From: Herbidospora mongoliensis
Lineage (GTDB): Bacteria > Actinomycetota > Actinomycetes > Streptosporangiales > Streptosporangiaceae
Assembly (NCBI RefSeq): GCF_001570545.1
Contig: NZ_BBXD01000011.1
Coordinates: 620,001 to 684,000, forward strand
Direction of reading: 5' to 3'
DNA: 64,000 nt
The notes under the pieces were generated by a model that was not told where the DNA came from, did no database searches, and saw nothing but the letters and a program-made list of their open reading frames with translations. Of the stretch, positions 9,470-17,515 are shown piece after piece; the stretch's first letter is position 1, and the number at the start of each line of letters is the position of its first letter. Made by a program: the position numbers and the translations under genes.

Positions 9470-10162
9470 TCAGCGGATCCCGAGGCTCTCGATCAGCGCA
9501 CCCATACCGCTGCCGGGGTCGCGCTCGAGGAGTCCGCACACCGCTCCAGGACGGACATGGGTGCAGTCATCGGCGGCGCACCTCTTCTCCAGTCCCCGGG
9601 CGCGGTTGGCGGCGGTGACAATGTGCGGAGCCAGGTCGGCCGCTCGCGCCTGGGTAATGCGCTTGTCGCGGCCGTATCTGGCCCAGGCCTCCTGCTGGTT
9701 CAGCCGTCTGACCAACTCCTGGCTCGACCCGTTCTGCGACACGTCGTATGCGGCGAAGTGGAGATACAGCCAGAACTCGAACGAGGGATGGGAGAAGGCC
9801 ACCCGGACCTTGGGGGCTTTCCGCGCCAGGCGTTCGAGCGCCCGAGGGATGCCGACGTGCTGGTCGCGATCGTAGATGGCCCAGATCTCGGTGTACTGGT
9901 CGTCATCCGATTCGGCGACCCGGACCGCGAAGTCGGCCACCTGTTCCGGCGTCATGTCGTCACGCCGGGACCCGGGTGAGGGCATGTCGATCCGGAACGA
10001 ACACGCGGCCCCGTGGAGGTTCTGCAAAAGCGTCAGATAGTCGTATTCGGTGACCCGTCCCTCGCACACGGCGAAGAACACCCGGTCTGCCACTCGTAAC
10101 CGCCTGCCAGCAGTGAGGCTGGAGCCACGCCGATGCTTGCGATCCGTTCTGTCAGGACTCAA
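9470..10162 (-). CDS. RloB-like protein (TOPRIM-type nuclease candidate)
   Basis: About 230 residues. After a basic start (RKHRRG) come the family blocks FFAVCEGRVTEYDYL and IWAIYDRDQH. The conserved Glu and the Asp-x-Asp-like pair are the expected metal-binding residues of a TOPRIM fold. SHPSFEFWLYLHF is another family hallmark. I place the start at the TTG at 10162, which overlaps the RloA stop by 11 bases; the ATG at 10222 would overlap RloA by 71 bases and only add non-conserved residues. RloB is almost always coupled to an AAA ATPase, as here. Such pairs resemble AbiL and the split ATPase/TOPRIM defence systems (OLD, PARIS). Defence is inferred. Confidence 0.8.
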   Translation of the reverse strand: MSPDRTDRKHRRGSSLTAGRRLRVADRVFFAVCEGRVTEYDYLTLLQNLHGAACSFRIDMPSPGSRRDDMTPEQVADFAVRVAESDDDQYTEIWAIYDRDQHVGIPRALERLARKAPKVRVAFSHPSFEFWLYLHFAAYDVSQNGSSQELVRRLNQQEAWARYGRDKRITQARAADLAPHIVTAANRARGLEKRCAADDCTHVRPGAVCGLLERDPGSGMGALIESLGIR

Positions 10163-11381
10163 CGGCGGCCTCGGTGAGTCCCCGCGCAAGCTCACCGGGT
10201 GTGACCCGGGGCGTGCCGCCATAACGGCCTGTGAGGTAGCCGCGTTCGAGGTTCTCGTCCTTGCGCGGGGGCGGCTCGAGCCCGGAGACGGGGTATAGCT
10301 TCGTGGCGCCCGAAGCGTCCTTCTCAGTCATCCAGACGGCATCGCGGTCGAGGATGCGGTCACCGCCGGGGAGCGGACGCAGAAGGGTCGCGTCGTGGGT
10401 CGTGAAGATCAGCTGAGCGCCCGCCCGGTTCGCCTCAGGGTCTTCAAACATCCGGATGATCTCGGCGACCATCACCGGATGAAGGCTGGCGTCAAGCTCG
10501 TCAACGACGAGAACCGCGCCATGGTCGAGGGCCCTGATGAGATGGCCAAGCAGGACGAACCAGGTCCGCGTTCCGAGTGATTCCTGATCAAACCGCAGTG
10601 GCTTACCGGCATGGAGGAACCGGATCTCACCCTCCTCAAGTGCGTGCGAGTCGAAGCCAGTGATCCCCTGGTCAGCGATGGTCAGCAGCCGGGTGACTCG
10701 ATCGCGGTAGGACCTGTCTCGGACCAACCTGCCTGGGTGCACCAATGATCGACGTTTAAGATTCCTCGATTGTCGTGCCGGACTCAGCACTCTGAGATCG
10801 ACCCGGAACCAGTCGAACACCGGCATCAACTGCTCGCTGTTCCATTCCGCAGCGACTGCAAGGAACAGCGCATCGGGGCGGGTCTTGCGTACGAGATCCT
10901 GCCTGTCCCCTTTAAGAGAACCGGGAAACTGGAACTCATCTTCGGCGCGGTCGAACCATACCTGCCGCCGACCGCGCGGATACGCATGCAGCCACTCTCC
11001 CCTCACCCGATCGTCATCGATCTCGAATCCGTAGGTGTAGCGGATGCCGCCGATCTCCAGATCCACCTCGAAGTAGGACGGCGTAGCAGCGATGGAGTCA
11101 TCGAGTGCAAACGCGACCCGCCGATCCAATTCGGTCTCGTTGAACCAGGACACGCTCTCCAGCACCGCTTGCCGCATGAGTTCGAGCCCACTAAGGACGT
11201 TGGTCTTCCCGGAGGCATTCGCGCCGTAAATGGCGACCACGGGCAACGCAGCTAGCGACTTTCCCGAATCTCGAATCGCAAGCGGGCGCGCAGATCCACC
11301 GTTCAGATCGGTGGCGATCAGCGAGAGCTGCTGTTCGTCACGTAGCGACAGCACATTGGCCAGCCGGAAGCTGAGCAGCAC
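10152..11381 (-). CDS. RloA-like AAA ATPase, partner of RloB
   Basis: 409 residues of the OLD/ABC-like AAA family. The start motif MLLSFRLANVLSLRDEQQL is followed by the P-loop GANASGKTN (53-61), then by the Walker B region VLVVDELDASLHP and the His switch FTTHDATLL near the C terminus. I prefer the GTG at 11381, 8 bases after GGGGAGG, over the GTG at 11390, which abuts the same sequence. The stop overlaps RloB. ATPases of this class sense a phage or DNA signal and license a TOPRIM nuclease partner in the characterised cousins; that role is inferred here. Confidence 0.82.
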   Translation of the reverse strand: MLLSFRLANVLSLRDEQQLSLIATDLNGGSARPLAIRDSGKSLAALPVVAIYGANASGKTNVLSGLELMRQAVLESVSWFNETELDRRVAFALDDSIAATPSYFEVDLEIGGIRYTYGFEIDDDRVRGEWLHAYPRGRRQVWFDRAEDEFQFPGSLKGDRQDLVRKTRPDALFLAVAAEWNSEQLMPVFDWFRVDLRVLSPARQSRNLKRRSLVHPGRLVRDRSYRDRVTRLLTIADQGITGFDSHALEEGEIRFLHAGKPLRFDQESLGTRTWFVLLGHLIRALDHGAVLVVDELDASLHPVMVAEIIRMFEDPEANRAGAQLIFTTHDATLLRPLPGGDRILDRDAVWMTEKDASGATKLYPVSGLEPPPRKDENLERGYLTGRYGGTPRVTPGELARGLTEAAVES

Positions 11382-11409
11382 GACAGGCACCTCCCCGACG
11401 AAAGAATAG

Positions 11410-11440
11410 CCTTCTCATGTGATATTCCCGCACGAGAAGG
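11410..11440 (-). terminator. hairpin after the HAD gene
   Basis: CCTTCTCATG (11410-11419) pairs with CACGAGAAGG (11431-11440) with one wobble and an 11-base loop. On the minus strand it follows the HAD stop (11448) and is trailed by CTATTCTTTC, so it fits a terminator separating hrpA/HAD from the RloAB pair. Confidence 0.55.
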
Positions 11441-11447
11441 CCTGAAA

Positions 11448-12098
11448 TCATCGCCTGAGCCGCTCCACCAGTTCGCTCAGGCTGTCGATGATCATGTCGG
11501 CCTTGGCGGCGTCGTCGCGGCGGGCGTGCAGGAAGCCCCACGGCCCGCGGCGCAGCAGGGCCGTCTTCATCCCCGCCGCCAGCGCCGGAAGGACGTCGTT
11601 GTCGACGCGGTCGCCGACGTAGAGGATCTCCTCCGGGGCGTGGCCGGTGACCGCAAGGACCTTGGTGAAGAACTCGGGGTCGGGCTTGGAGACGCCCCAG
11701 CCGGCGCTGGTGTAGATGCCGTCGTTGGGCAGGTCCATCGCGGCGAGCTGGGCGTAGGCCTGGATGGGCTGGTTGCCCGCGATGACGACCTGGTAGCCCG
11801 CGTCGCGCATCGCCGCCAGCGACGAACGAACGTCAGGGTAGAGGTCGTCGGCATCGAAGTTCTCCCTGAGGCCGTCGGGGTCGTCCTTCTCCCAGGCTGC
11901 GAGTTCGGCGGCGAAGTCGAAGTCGGGGCGGACGAGCTCGAAGGCCGCACGGTAGGAGCCGTTGGTGGCGGCCATGGCTCCCAGCGCGCCCATCAGGGTC
12001 ATCGGGGTGACGCCGAGGCGGATGGCCCAGCGCCACCAGATGCGCGACTCGTCGATCAAGGTCTCGCCGACGTCGAGCACCACGGAGCGGATCGTCAT
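11448..12098 (-). CDS. HAD family hydrolase
   Basis: 216 residues. Motif I is VVLDVGETLIDE: the usual second Asp of the DxDxT motif is replaced by Gly-Glu, as in several HAD subgroups. Motif II is VVIAGNQP (Asn instead of Ser/Thr), motif III the Lys in SKPDPEFF, and motif IV YVGDRVDNDVLPALAAGM. The overall pattern is that of small phosphatases of the HAD-IA type. The ATG at 12098 overlaps the hrpA stop as ATGA, so it is read from the same message as the helicase. The substrate is unknown. Confidence 0.85.
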   Translation of the reverse strand: MTIRSVVLDVGETLIDESRIWWRWAIRLGVTPMTLMGALGAMAATNGSYRAAFELVRPDFDFAAELAAWEKDDPDGLRENFDADDLYPDVRSSLAAMRDAGYQVVIAGNQPIQAYAQLAAMDLPNDGIYTSAGWGVSKPDPEFFTKVLAVTGHAPEEILYVGDRVDNDVLPALAAGMKTALLRRGPWGFLHARRDDAAKADMIIDSLSELVERLRR

Positions 12099-15000
12099 AG
12101 CTGGGCCATCGCCTTTCTGATGCGTTTTTCCGACACCGGGGTCGGGGTGCCGAGTGTCTGGGCGAAGAAGCTCACCCGCAGTTCCTCCAGCATCCAGCGG
12201 ATCTCCCCCACCGCCGCCGCGTTCCGCCGTGCCGGGGGCAGGCCCGCCACCAGATCCCGGTAGTCGTCTTCCAGGTCGTGGACCTGATGCATCAGAGCCC
12301 TGTCCCGGTGGACGTCGTCCGCCAGCTTCTCCAGGCGGCGTTCGATCGCCCGCAGGTAGCGGTGGAGGTCGGGAAGCCGCCGGTAGGTCGTCTCCGTCAC
12401 GAAGCCCGTGTGGATCAGCGCTTTGAGCTGGTCTTCGATGTCGGCGACGATGTCGGGCGGACCCGACAGCCTGTTCTGGACGGTATGCCAGACCCCCAGC
12501 ACCTTCTCGACCCGGGTCACCGTTTCCCACGTCACGGAGTAGAGGTCGGACCTGACCTGGTCGAGCAGGGCCGTGAAGGAGAGCTCATCCCACACCGGGC
12601 CCTTGGCGTCGGCGATGAGCTTGTCGGCCGCGCAGGCGACGCAGTCGTCGAACAGCGCCGGCGCGCCCCCGTGAGGGCTCCGCGACAGCGACAGTTTCTC
12701 CGACGTCGACAGGCCGCGCAGGATCTGCTTCGCCGGTGAGACCACGTTCAGCAGGACCAGGCGCCGGGTCCCGGTCCACATCGCGCGTTCCTGTTCCTCC
12801 GCGGTCTCGTACATGCGGACGGAGACCGAAGTCCCGTGGTCGGTCAGGGCCGGGTAGGCCTTGAGGCGGCCCTGTTCGAAGACCTTCGGCAGCGTCCCGA
12901 TGGTCCACTTCGTGATGCCCGCCTGTTCCAGGGTGTCGGCGGCCTCCGACAGGGTCTCGCGGATCTTGGGGGCCAGGCGCCGCTTGAGGCCCTGGAGGTC
13001 CTTGTCCTCGGCGACGGTGTGGCGTTTGTCGTCCACGACCCTGTATGTCACCCGGAGGTGGTCGGGCAGGTTGTCGAGGTTCCAGGCGTCCCGGGGCACC
13101 CGCACCCCGGTCTGGCGGAACAGCTCCCGCTCCACGGCGTCGAGCAGGGGCTCGCTGCCGGGCTGGACCTCGGCCAGCACCGCCTTCGCGTAGTTCGGGG
13201 CGGGGACGAAGTTGCGCCGGATGTGCTTGGGCAGCGACCGGATCAAGGCCGTCACCAGCTCTTCGCGCAGGCCCGGGATCTGCCAGTCGAGGCCCGTGTC
13301 GGTCACCTGGTTCAGGACCGACAGCGGCACGTGGACGGTCACGCCGTCGGCCTCGGTGCCCGGTTCGAACTGGTAGGTCAGCTTCATCCGGTGGCCGCCC
13401 TGCCGGACGGCGTCGGGGTAGTCGCGGGCCGAGACGCCGGAGTTCTCGTTGACCAGCATCTCTGGGGTGAAGGTCAGCGACTCCTTGTCGGGCTCCTTCT
13501 TCCACCACGAGTCGAAGTGGGCGCCCGAGACCACGTCTGACGGGATCCGCTGGTCGTAGAAGTCGAACAGGGTCTCGTCGTCGACCACGATGTCGCGGCG
13601 GCGGGCCTTCTCCTCCAGTTCGGCGGCCTCGGCGAGGAGTTTGCGGTTCTCGTGGAAGAAGCGGTGGTGGGTTCGCCAGTCGCCCTCGACCAGGGCGTTG
13701 CGGATGAACAGCTCGCGGGAGAGTTCGGGGTCGATGCGGCCGTAGTTGACCTTGCGTTCGGTCACGATCGGGACGCCGTACAGGGTGACCTTCTCCAAGG
13801 CCACCACGGCGGCCTGGTCCTTCTCCCAGTGCGGTTCGCTGTAGGTGCGTTTGACCAGGTGCTGGGCCAGCGGCTCGACCCAGGCCGGTTCGATCTTGGC
13901 GTTGACCCTCGCCCACAGGCGGGAGGTCTCCACCAGTTCGGCCGACATGACCCACTGCGGCTGCTGCCTCGCGAGGGCGGAGCCGGGGAAGATGGCGAAG
14001 CGGGCGTTGCGGGCGCCGATGTATTCGGTCATCGGGCGGCGGCCGCCGGGCTGGTCCTTCTTGGCGACGTCCTTCACGCCGATGTGGGACAGCAGACCGG
14101 CCAGCAGCGACAGGTGGACGCGCTGCGGGTCGGCGTCGGCGGTGTTGAGGACGACGCCCAGGGTGCGGGCGACCGAGCGGAGCTGGGAGTCGATGTCCTG
14201 CCATTCGCGGACGCGCAGGTAGTTCAGATACTCCGCCTTGCACAGCCGGCGGAACGCGCTCGATGACAGTTCCTTCTGCTGTTCGCGCAGGTAGCGCCAC
14301 AGGTTCAGGTAGGTCATGAAGTCGGATTCCTTGTCGGCGAACCGACGGTGCTTCTCGTCGGCGGCCTGCTGTTTCTCGGCCGGTCTCTCGCGCGGGTCCT
14401 GGATCGACAGCGCGGCGGCGATGATCATCACTTCGCGGGCGCAGCCGTTGGTCTGGGCCTCCAGGACCATGCGGGCCAGGCGGGGGTCGACCGGGAGCTG
14501 GGCGAGTTTGCGGCCCGTCGCGGTCAGGCCTGAGTCGTCGAGGGCGCCGAGTTCCTGGAGCAGGTTCACGCCGTCTTTGATCTGGCGCTGGTCGGGCGGT
14601 TCGACGAACGGGAAGGCGGCGATGTCGCCGAGGCCCAGGCTCGTCATCTGGAGGATGACGCTGGCCAGGTTGGTGCGCAGGATCTCGGGGTCGGTGAACT
14701 CCGGCCGTCCGATGAAATCCTCTTCGCTGTAGAGGCGGATGCAGATTCCGTCGCTCGTACGACCACACCGCCCCTTCCGCTGATTGGCCGACGCCTGGGA
14801 GATCGGTTCGATCGGCAGGCGCTGCACCTTCAGGCGGTGGCTGTAGCGGGAGATGCGGGCGGAGCCGGGGTCGATGACGTATTTGATGCCGGGAACCGTC
14901 AGCGAGGTCTCGGCGACGTTGGTCGACAGCACGATCCGGCGGCGCGTGTGCTGCTGGAAGACCAGGTGCTGCTCGGCGGCCGACAGGCGGGCGTAGAGGG

Positions 15001-15928
15001 GCAGCACCTCCTCGCGGCGGCCCTTCAGGGCGTCGGCGGTGTCGCGGATCTCACGTTCGCCGCTGAGGAACACCAGGATGTCGCCCGGCCCTTCCCTGAC
15101 CAGTTCGTCGACGGCCTCGACGATGGCCTGGATCTGGTCGTCCTGCTCGTCTTCGATCGGGCGGTAGCGGACCTCGACCGGGTAGGTGCGGCCGCTGACC
15201 TCGACGATCGGGGCGTCGTTGAAATGACGCGAGAAGCGTTCGGGGTCGATGGTGGCCGAGGTGATGATGACCTTGAGGTCGGGGCGCTTCGGCAGCAGCT
15301 GTTTCAGGTAGCCGAGGATGAAGTCGATGTTGAGGCTGCGCTCGTGGGCCTCGTCGATGATGAGGGTGTCGTACTGGCTGAGGAAGCGGTCGGTCTGCAT
15401 CTCGGCCAGCAGGATGCCGTCGGTCATCAGTTTGACCAGCGTGTTGTCGCTCGACTTGTCGGTGAACCTGACCTTGTAGCCGACCGCCTCGCCCAGTTCG
15501 ATCTTGAGCTCTTCGGCGATGCGCTCGGCGACGGTGCGGGCGGCGAGGCGGCGGGGCTGGGTGTGGCCGATCTGGCCCTGCACGCCCCGCCCGAGTTCGA
15601 GGCAGATCTTGGGGAGCTGGGTGGTCTTGCCCGAACCCGTCTCCCCCGCGACGATCACGACCTGGTGGTCGCGGACGGCTTCGAGCAGGTCGTCCCTGCG
15701 CTGGCTGACGGGCAGCTGCGCGGGGTAGGTGATCGGCGGCAGCGCCGCCCGGCGGGCGGCCACCCGTGTTTCGGCGGCCTCGACCTCGCCGGACAGCTCG
15801 GTGAGAATCTTCTGGCGGGCCTTGGGGTCGCGTACCTTGCGCACGCCGTCGACGCGGCGGCGCAACCGGCGCTGGTCGCGCAACATGAGGCCGGACAGGC
15901 GGGTCTGGAGATCGGAGAGCGTGTTCAT
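12095..15928 (-). CDS. hrpA: ATP-dependent RNA helicase HrpA
   Basis: 1277 residues, the usual length for HrpA. The DEAH-box helicase core carries Walker A GETGSGKTTQ (95-104), DEAH in IIDEAHERSLN, SAT in ITSATI, and motif VI QRKGRCGRTSDG. After the helicase lobes come the ratchet/OB region and the long C-terminal DUF3418 domain characteristic of HrpA. I chose the ATG at 15928 (MNTLSDLQTRLSGLMLRDQR), which matches the family N terminus; a GTG at 15970 would add 14 residues. HrpA unwinds RNA and in E. coli rescues stalled ribosomes or processes mRNA. The HAD gene follows with a 4-base overlap. Confidence 0.93.
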   Translation of the reverse strand: MNTLSDLQTRLSGLMLRDQRRLRRRVDGVRKVRDPKARQKILTELSGEVEAAETRVAARRAALPPITYPAQLPVSQRRDDLLEAVRDHQVVIVAGETGSGKTTQLPKICLELGRGVQGQIGHTQPRRLAARTVAERIAEELKIELGEAVGYKVRFTDKSSDNTLVKLMTDGILLAEMQTDRFLSQYDTLIIDEAHERSLNIDFILGYLKQLLPKRPDLKVIITSATIDPERFSRHFNDAPIVEVSGRTYPVEVRYRPIEDEQDDQIQAIVEAVDELVREGPGDILVFLSGEREIRDTADALKGRREEVLPLYARLSAAEQHLVFQQHTRRRIVLSTNVAETSLTVPGIKYVIDPGSARISRYSHRLKVQRLPIEPISQASANQRKGRCGRTSDGICIRLYSEEDFIGRPEFTDPEILRTNLASVILQMTSLGLGDIAAFPFVEPPDQRQIKDGVNLLQELGALDDSGLTATGRKLAQLPVDPRLARMVLEAQTNGCAREVMIIAAALSIQDPRERPAEKQQAADEKHRRFADKESDFMTYLNLWRYLREQQKELSSSAFRRLCKAEYLNYLRVREWQDIDSQLRSVARTLGVVLNTADADPQRVHLSLLAGLLSHIGVKDVAKKDQPGGRRPMTEYIGARNARFAIFPGSALARQQPQWVMSAELVETSRLWARVNAKIEPAWVEPLAQHLVKRTYSEPHWEKDQAAVVALEKVTLYGVPIVTERKVNYGRIDPELSRELFIRNALVEGDWRTHHRFFHENRKLLAEAAELEEKARRRDIVVDDETLFDFYDQRIPSDVVSGAHFDSWWKKEPDKESLTFTPEMLVNENSGVSARDYPDAVRQGGHRMKLTYQFEPGTEADGVTVHVPLSVLNQVTDTGLDWQIPGLREELVTALIRSLPKHIRRNFVPAPNYAKAVLAEVQPGSEPLLDAVERELFRQTGVRVPRDAWNLDNLPDHLRVTYRVVDDKRHTVAEDKDLQGLKRRLAPKIRETLSEAADTLEQAGITKWTIGTLPKVFEQGRLKAYPALTDHGTSVSVRMYETAEEQERAMWTGTRRLVLLNVVSPAKQILRGLSTSEKLSLSRSPHGGAPALFDDCVACAADKLIADAKGPVWDELSFTALLDQVRSDLYSVTWETVTRVEKVLGVWHTVQNRLSGPPDIVADIEDQLKALIHTGFVTETTYRRLPDLHRYLRAIERRLEKLADDVHRDRALMHQVHDLEDDYRDLVAGLPPARRNAAAVGEIRWMLEELRVSFFAQTLGTPTPVSEKRIRKAMAQL

Positions 15929-15975
15929 CCCATCTTTAAGGATAGGCAGCGCGCCCAGGCCTCCGGCCACTGGTT

Positions 15976-16431
15976 TTAGCCGGCGTACTTGTACCCCACG
16001 TTCCGGACCGTGACAATGCGGGTCGCATGGCGGCCCAGCTTGCGTCGCAGTCTCAGGATGTGGACGTCGACCGTCCGCGCCCCCGCGTCGTCATAGCGGT
16101 CCCAGACGGCGGCGAGGAGCTGGCGGCGGTTGTAGACCCGGCCCGGAGCCGCGGCCAGATAGTCGAGGAGCTCGAACTCGCGGTAGGTCAGGTCGATCTC
16201 CTCGCCGTCGGCGACGACGGTGCGGCTGTCGCGGTCGATCTGGACCTCTCGCTGGGTCTGGGACTGCGGAACCTTACCCGTCGCACCGACGAGGTAGCCG
16301 ACGACGACGAGCGACGCGCCCGTCTCGGGGACGGGGATGACACCCAGCACGGCGCCTTCGCCGGGTTCGGCTCCGGCTCCTGCGAGGTCGCGCTGGCGAG
16401 CCATGAGATCGATGACAGTCGCATGGGTCAT
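15976..16431 (-). CDS. winged-helix DNA-binding protein (OmpR/PhoB-type C-terminal domain)
   Basis: 151 residues. The last 90 or so form a Trans_reg_C winged helix: DLTYREFELLDYLAAAPGRVYNR, AVWDRYDDAGARTVDVHILRLRRKLG, and IVTVRNVGYKY. The N-terminal part is short and has no receiver domain (no Asp/Lys phospho-acceptor pattern), so this is an orphan regulator not controlled by phosphorylation in the usual way. The ATG at 16431 follows AGGGGACG; an upstream in-frame ATG at 16479 lacks a site. It sits just before hrpA on the same strand, 48 bp away, and is divergent from the lipid kinase. Confidence 0.8.
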   Translation of the reverse strand: MTHATVIDLMARQRDLAGAGAEPGEGAVLGVIPVPETGASLVVVGYLVGATGKVPQSQTQREVQIDRDSRTVVADGEEIDLTYREFELLDYLAAAPGRVYNRRQLLAAVWDRYDDAGARTVDVHILRLRRKLGRHATRIVTVRNVGYKYAG

Positions 16432-16532
16432 GGTCGTCCCCTTTCCTAGTAGTTGAGGGAAACAATACCACCTATACAAGTAGGAATTAAGGGTTAAGAC
16501 TGACCGTCTTTCTATGGGGTAGCACGGGGCCC

Positions 16533-17432
16533 GTGAAGACGATCGCTGTAGTCGCGCATCAGAAGAAGACGCTCGGCGGGGGTCTCGACCGGCTCCGGTC
16601 GCTGCTGGCCGAGCACCACGACGGTGAACTGCTCTGGTACGAGGTCCCGAAGAGCAAGAAGGCGCCCAAGGCGGCCAAGGAGGCTCTCAAGAAGGGAGCC
16701 GAACTGGTCTTCGTGTGGGGCGGCGACGGGACCGTGCAGCGCTGCGTCGACGTGCTGGCCGGTTCGAAGGCGGAGGTCGCCATCCTGCCCGCCGGGACGG
16801 CCAACCTGCTCGCCCACAATCTGGGCGTGCCCGCCGACCTCGACGAGGCCGTCCGGATCGGGTTCCACGGGCGGCGCGAGCGGCTCGACCTCGGCAAGCT
16901 CAACGGGGAGCACTTCGCCGTGATGGCCGGGGCCGGGTTCGACGCCGAGATGATCGCGGACGCCGACCGGGGCCTCAAGGAGCGGATGGGCAAGCTCGCC
17001 TACTGGTGGACGGGGCTGCGGCACGCCGGTTCCAGCGTCGTGGCGACCACCGTCGACCTCGACGGCGAGCGCTGGTTCGAGGGCGACGCGAGCTGCGTGC
17101 TGTTCGGGAACGTCGGTACGGTCGGCGGCGGCATCGAGGCGTTCGACGACGCCAAGCCCGACGACGGGTGGCTGGAGGTCGGCGTGTCCACGGCCAAGGG
17201 GCCGATCGAGTGGGCCAGGACCCTCAGCCAGATGTCGTCGGGGAGGTCGGACGAGTCGCCGTTCCTCCGGATCACCCGGGCCAAGAAGGTGACGGTCCGG
17301 TTCGCGGTGCCGACCACGTACGAGATGGACGGCGGCGCCCGGGGCAAGGCGCTCAAACTCAAGGTGAAGATCGTCCCCAAGGCGATCACCTTCTGCGTCC
17401 CGGACGCGGCCCCCTTCGCGAAGAGCGCCTGA
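16533..17432 (+). CDS. diacylglycerol kinase family lipid kinase (YegS/DgkB-like)
   Basis: 299 residues. The DAGKc nucleotide-binding motif VWGGDGTVQ is at residues 61-69, followed by ILPAGTANLLAHNLGVP, the second hallmark of the family. The C-terminal lobe contains GAGFDAEMI and VLFGNVGTVGGGIEAF. It should phosphorylate a lipid (diacylglycerol, sphingoid base or phosphatidylglycerol-like) with ATP at the membrane face. GTG start at 16533. The intergenic stretch before it (16432-16532) is unusually AT-rich for this window and should hold the divergent promoters. Two hairpins follow its stop. Confidence 0.9.
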   Translation: MKTIAVVAHQKKTLGGGLDRLRSLLAEHHDGELLWYEVPKSKKAPKAAKEALKKGAELVFVWGGDGTVQRCVDVLAGSKAEVAILPAGTANLLAHNLGVPADLDEAVRIGFHGRRERLDLGKLNGEHFAVMAGAGFDAEMIADADRGLKERMGKLAYWWTGLRHAGSSVVATTVDLDGERWFEGDASCVLFGNVGTVGGGIEAFDDAKPDDGWLEVGVSTAKGPIEWARTLSQMSSGRSDESPFLRITRAKKVTVRFAVPTTYEMDGGARGKALKLKVKIVPKAITFCVPDAAPFAKSA

Positions 17433-17440
17433 CGGAACAA

Positions 17441-17469
17441 GGTCCCGGCCGATTCCACCGGCCGGGACC
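17441..17469. terminator. terminator hairpin after the lipid kinase gene
   Basis: GGTCCCGGCCG and CGGCCGGGACC form a perfect 11-bp stem with a 7-base loop, 8 bases after the lipid kinase stop. Confidence 0.7.
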
Positions 17470-17480
17470 TGGGGTAATAA

Positions 17481-17511
17481 GGGACCGGCCGGTTCCGTCC
17501 GGCCGGATCCC
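17481..17511. terminator. terminator hairpin after the ppgK gene
   Basis: GGGACCGGCCGG (17481-17492) pairs with CCGGCCGG-TCCC (17499-17511) with a single bulged A at 17507. It lies 5 bases beyond the ppgK stop on the minus strand. With 17441-17469 it makes a back-to-back terminator pair between convergent genes. Confidence 0.65.
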
Positions 17512-17515
17512 GGGG

